A stretch of DNA of 16,761 nucleotides, from assembly GCA_002782905.1 (NCBI GenBank), contig PFJA01000140.1, forward strand, positions 1,497-18,257, read 5' to 3'. This DNA comes from Lysobacterales bacterium CG_4_10_14_3_um_filter_64_11. Lineage in GTDB: Bacteria > Pseudomonadota > Gammaproteobacteria > Xanthomonadales > Xanthomonadaceae. The notes beneath the pieces are model-generated. The model saw nothing but the letters and a program-made list of their open reading frames with translations, had not been told where the DNA came from and did no database searches. Below are positions 13,968-16,761 of the stretch, piece after piece (the stretch's first letter is position 1; every line of letters starts with the position of its first letter). Position numbers and translations under genes: made by a program.

Positions 13968-14455
13968 ATGAGGGATGCAAAGCGCAGCGTATTGTTCGTG
14001 AGCATGGGCAATAGCTGCCGAGCGGGCCGCACGGCATCGTTTCCACGCATCATTGCCGCAGTGGCGGTTTGACTCCGCCGGCACCGGCAACTGGCATTGT
14101 GGCCAGGCGCGTGACCCGCGTGCGATCGCCGTTGCCGCAGAAAACGGCACCGATATTTCCGCTCTGCGCACGCCAGTTGACAGCGGACGATTTTGCACGC
14201 TTCAATCTGATCCTGTGCGCCGATTGCGACAATCTTGCCGTGCTGCGCGCCTTGCGTCGGCACCACAGCGTTGCGCAGTGCGATCTGTTGCTGCGCCATG
14301 TCGCCCATGCCGGGGCGCTGGACGTGCCCGATCCGTACTCCGGCGACAGCAGCCAGTTTTGCGCAGTATTTTCGCTGTTGTGCGACGCCATGGATGCGCT
14401 GCGGCAGTGGCCGATTGACCACAACCCGGGTAGCTCTGCCACAATGCAGCGATGA
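13968..14455 (+). pseudogene. Decayed low-molecular-weight protein tyrosine phosphatase
   Basis: Three frames together rebuild an LMW-PTP. Frame 1 (from ATG 13968) reads SVLFVSMGNSCRA, where the family has VLFVCMGNICRS: the nucleophilic Cys is Ser and the last Ser is Ala; this frame stops at 14072. Frame 2 continues with FDSAGTGNWHCGQARDPRA and IAVAAENGTDISALR. Frame 3, from about 14169, reads ARQLTADDFARFNLILCADC and later VPDPYSGDSSQF with the catalytic-Asp motif DPY. The second switch fits loss of a GC from a CGCGC run near 14167-14170; the first lies in a scrambled stretch at about 14020-14070. Active-site loss plus two frame changes indicate a real pseudogene, not one sequencing error. 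Its final TGA still overlaps the next gene's ATG. Confidence 0.85.
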
Positions 14456-15870
14456 ATGCCGTGACGCCGTGCGAGTTCCCTGAATCCCTGCAATGGTTGA
14501 ATGCGCCAGCGCAGTCGTTGGCTGACGCACGCGGGCGGGTGGTGCTGATTGCCGTGGTGTGTGCCGGCTCGGGGTGGAGCCAGAACCTGATCGATGACGT
14601 GCGTCGGGTGCAGGCGCGCCACCCCGAGCACGTGCGCGCATTCGTGGTGCACTGCCCGAAGTTCGACGCGGAGCGCGATCCGCGGGTACTGGGCAAGTGG
14701 ATCAACCGTCTCGGTATCGGCCTGCCGGTGGCCAGCGACCTGGAGTTTGCGCTGTGGCAACAATTTGATTTGCAGGCGTGGCCGTCGCTGGTGGTGCTGG
14801 ATATCGATGGCAGTGTGCATGAGGTGGTGATTGGCGACGGCCGCGGCGAGCCGATCGAGGCGTGCGTCAGCGAATTGCTTAATCAACATGATGACCTGCT
14901 GTTGATCGGCGAGGCGCCGATATTTTCGCGTTCCGAACCGCCGCTGCCGCTGCGCTTTCCTACCGGCCTGGCGGTAACCGCAGAGCACCTTTACGTGGTC
15001 GATAGTGGCCATCACCGCGTATTGGAGTGCACCTTTGCCGGCCGCATCATGCGCCAGTTCGGTTCCGGCAATGCCGATCTGCTTGATGGCCGTAGTGGCG
15101 AGGCCGCATTGCGGCGGCCGATGGCGGTGGTGGTGTTGCGCGAGGCGCTGTACGTCATCGACAGCGGCAACCACGCATTGCGCAAAATCAGTCTGCACGA
15201 TGGTGACATCGAAACCGTGCTTGGTACCGGCCGGCCGGGCGCGAGCAGCGGCGGTTCGTGTCGCGACGGCGAGCGCCATGCGCTCGACCTGCCGCTTGGC
15301 CTCTGTGCGCAGAACCAGTGTCTGTATATCGCCAACAGTGCTGCCAATCAGGTGCTGGTGCTGGACCTGGGTGCGCGTGAGTTGTCGGTTTTGGCCGGCT
15401 CCGGGGAGTTGGGCCGATATGACGCAAAAGGCACGGCGGCCATTCTGGCGCAGCCCGCCGGCATCGCCGTGCTCGGTCAAAAAGTGTTTTTTACCGATGC
15501 TGGCGTCTCCTCCATTCGCAGCATCCAGATTGAAAATCGCGCAGTGACAACCCTGTTTGGTGCCGACCTGTACGACTTCGGTGACGTCGACGGCGGCCGC
15601 GACAGCGCCCGGCTGCAATACCCAACCGCCATCGCCAGCGACGCCGAGCATGGGCTGCTATGGATCGTCGATACCTACAACAACGCATTGCGCCGGCTGC
15701 CGGTTGGCAGCGCCGAACTGACCCGCTTGCCGGTATCCGTGCGCCTGCATCAGCCGATGGGCATTGCCGTCGGTGCCGGCTCGCTGTGGCTGGCCAACAC
15801 CGATGCCCACGAAGTGCTGCGCATCGATCCGCAAACCGGCGAAGCGGTGCACGTGCCAATTGGCGAATGA
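14452..15870 (+). CDS. Thioredoxin-fold plus NHL-repeat protein (NHLRC2-like)
   Basis: A 472-aa protein with an N-terminal thioredoxin-like domain (about 1-145) and a six-bladed NHL propeller (about 165-465). The thioredoxin part has the strand VVLIAVV, the cis-Pro region AWPSLVVLDIDG (Pro111) and the IGDG turn. At the usual CCINC/CxxC position of NHLRC2-type proteins the sequence is GSGWS, so both redox cysteines appear replaced by Ser40 and Ser43. NHL blades are marked by repeats such as FPTGLAV...LYVVDSGHHRVL, RPMAVVV...LYVIDSGNHALRK, LPLGLCA...LYIANSAANQVL and YPTAIAS...LWIVDTYNNALRR. There is no signal peptide, so it is probably cytosolic. The start overlaps the phosphatase relic and the stop overlaps uvrC (ATGA). 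The weak upstream SD suggests dependence on coupling. Exact function unknown. Confidence 0.85.
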   Translation: MNAVTPCEFPESLQWLNAPAQSLADARGRVVLIAVVCAGSGWSQNLIDDVRRVQARHPEHVRAFVVHCPKFDAERDPRVLGKWINRLGIGLPVASDLEFALWQQFDLQAWPSLVVLDIDGSVHEVVIGDGRGEPIEACVSELLNQHDDLLLIGEAPIFSRSEPPLPLRFPTGLAVTAEHLYVVDSGHHRVLECTFAGRIMRQFGSGNADLLDGRSGEAALRRPMAVVVLREALYVIDSGNHALRKISLHDGDIETVLGTGRPGASSGGSCRDGERHALDLPLGLCAQNQCLYIANSAANQVLVLDLGARELSVLAGSGELGRYDAKGTAAILAQPAGIAVLGQKVFFTDAGVSSIRSIQIENRAVTTLFGADLYDFGDVDGGRDSARLQYPTAIASDAEHGLLWIVDTYNNALRRLPVGSAELTRLPVSVRLHQPMGIAVGAGSLWLANTDAHEVLRIDPQTGEAVHVPIGE

Positions 15871-16761
15871 GCACACGCGACGCCACGCCAGCGCCGTTCG
15901 ATGCGCGCGCTTTTTTGCGCCACCTCACCCGTGAGCCGGGCGTTTATCGCATGATTGCCCGCGATGGTGCCGTGTTGTATGTGGGCAAGGCGGCATCGTT
16001 GCGGGCACGGGTTGCCAGCTACTTCCGCAGCACCGGTCTGTCGCTGCGGATCGCCACGATGGTGGCGCAGATCGCGGCCATCGAAGTGACGATCACCCGC
16101 ACCGAGGCCGAGGCACTGCTGCTGGAAAATCAGTTGATCAAGGCGCTGCGACCGCGCTACAACGTGCTGCTGCGCGACGACAAGAGTTATCCGCAGATAG
16201 TCATTGCTTCCGGGCCATGGCCGCGCATTGGCATGCACCGCGGCCCGCGCAGCGCGCCGGGGCGGTATTTCGGCCCGTATCCAAGCTCGCTGGCGGTGCG
16301 CGAAACGCTGTCGCGCATGCACCGGTTGTTCCGCTTGCGCGCGTGCGAGGAATCGGTGTTCCGCAATCGCTCCAGGCCCTGCCTGCAATACCAGATTGGC
16401 CGTTGCTCGGCGCCGTGTGTGGGCCTCATCAGCAGCGAGGATTACGCGCAATCGGTGCACCGTGCCGAGTTGTTTCTGGATGGCCAGAGCAGCGAGCTGG
16501 TGGCCGATCTGGAACGCGCGATGGAACAGGCCAGTGCGCAACTGGCATTTGAAGAGGCAGCGGTACATCGCGATCTGATTGCCGAATTGCGTTCCATCCA
16601 GTCACGCCAGTATGTCGATGGAACGCAGGTCAACATGGATGTGCTGGCGTGCGTGCTCGATCAGGGCACGGCCTGTGTGGTGTTGCAATCGTTCCGCGCC
16701 GGCGTCAATCAGGGCACGCGCGCCTTTTTCCCCCGTGTACACGGTGCCGAAACCGCCAGCG
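15867..16761 (+). CDS. uvrC: Excinuclease ABC subunit C (UvrC), 3' end beyond window
   Basis: Nucleotide excision repair endonuclease that makes both incisions with UvrB. 298 codons are visible and the frame stays open to the window end; a full UvrC is about 600 aa. The GIY-YIG nuclease domain is at about 27-105: EPGVYRM, LYVGKAASLRARVASYF and TEAEALLLENQLIK, followed by LRDDKSYPQIVI. The RPCLQYQIGRCSAPC segment is characteristic. The UVR UvrB-binding helix pair is visible as ERAMEQASAQLAFEEAAVHRD (roughly 215-235). The start ATG overlaps the stop of the NHL gene (ATGA), so it is co-translated with it. The C-terminal RNase H-like and HhH domains lie outside the window. Confidence 0.95.
   Translation, partial: MSTRDATPAPFDARAFLRHLTREPGVYRMIARDGAVLYVGKAASLRARVASYFRSTGLSLRIATMVAQIAAIEVTITRTEAEALLLENQLIKALRPRYNVLLRDDKSYPQIVIASGPWPRIGMHRGPRSAPGRYFGPYPSSLAVRETLSRMHRLFRLRACEESVFRNRSRPCLQYQIGRCSAPCVGLISSEDYAQSVHRAELFLDGQSSELVADLERAMEQASAQLAFEEAAVHRDLIAELRSIQSRQYVDGTQVNMDVLACVLDQGTACVVLQSFRAGVNQGTRAFFPRVHGAETAS

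Noticed and set aside
14069..14455. An independent 128-codon gene
   Set aside because: Only its second part (from about 14169) matches the phosphatase family; the first part is the wrong frame, so it is a fragment of the pseudogene.
14050..15651. A 533-codon minus-strand open frame antisense to the NHL gene and phosphatase relic
   Set aside because: The translation is compositionally biased with no family resemblance, while the plus strand has clear NHL repeats.

Overview
The window is GC-rich chromosomal DNA, almost certainly from a gammaproteobacterium of the order Lysobacterales (Xanthomonadales). The CysS, PpnN, SufE and minor-pilin sequences read like xanthomonad proteins, and the intergenic regions carry short palindromic repeats of the kind scattered through such genomes. 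There is no sign of a phage, plasmid, transposase, CRISPR array or rRNA. The species cannot be named from this sequence alone.

Layout. (1) 96-2843: serA (minus) and a D-2-hydroxyglutarate dehydrogenase-type FAD oxidase (plus) are divergently transcribed; the second probably recycles a by-product of the first. (2) 2844-3317: a gene-free region made largely of palindromic repeats, including two 50-bp tandem units. (3) 3318-5743: ppnN (nucleotide monophosphate nucleosidase) converges on, and overlaps by 28 bp, a LytS/AlgZ-type sensor histidine kinase. (4) 5949-9329: a translationally coupled minor-pilin operon, pilV-pilW-pilX-pilY1. Its PilY1 is only about 445 residues and lacks the usual large N-terminal part. 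A bidirectional terminator closes it. (5) 9426-9502: tRNA-Asn(GTT) on the minus strand with a strong promoter, followed by a glycine-zipper envelope protein on the same strand. (6) 10300-16761: a plus-strand gene string: cysS, sufE, a DUF885 metallopeptidase-like exported protein, a decayed low-molecular-weight protein tyrosine phosphatase, a thioredoxin-fold/NHL-propeller protein and uvrC, which runs off the window end. ATGA stop/start overlaps link cysS-sufE and phosphatase relic-NHL-uvrC.

Most genes are ordinary housekeeping genes. The points that merit a second look are the miniature PilY1 beside an AlgZ-like kinase that has no response regulator next to it, the phosphatase pseudogene (catalytic Cys changed to Ser plus two frame changes), the NHL protein whose thioredoxin CxxC appears replaced by SxxS, the serA/D2HGDH pairing, and the repeat cluster before ppnN. 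I found no clear evidence of an entirely new system.
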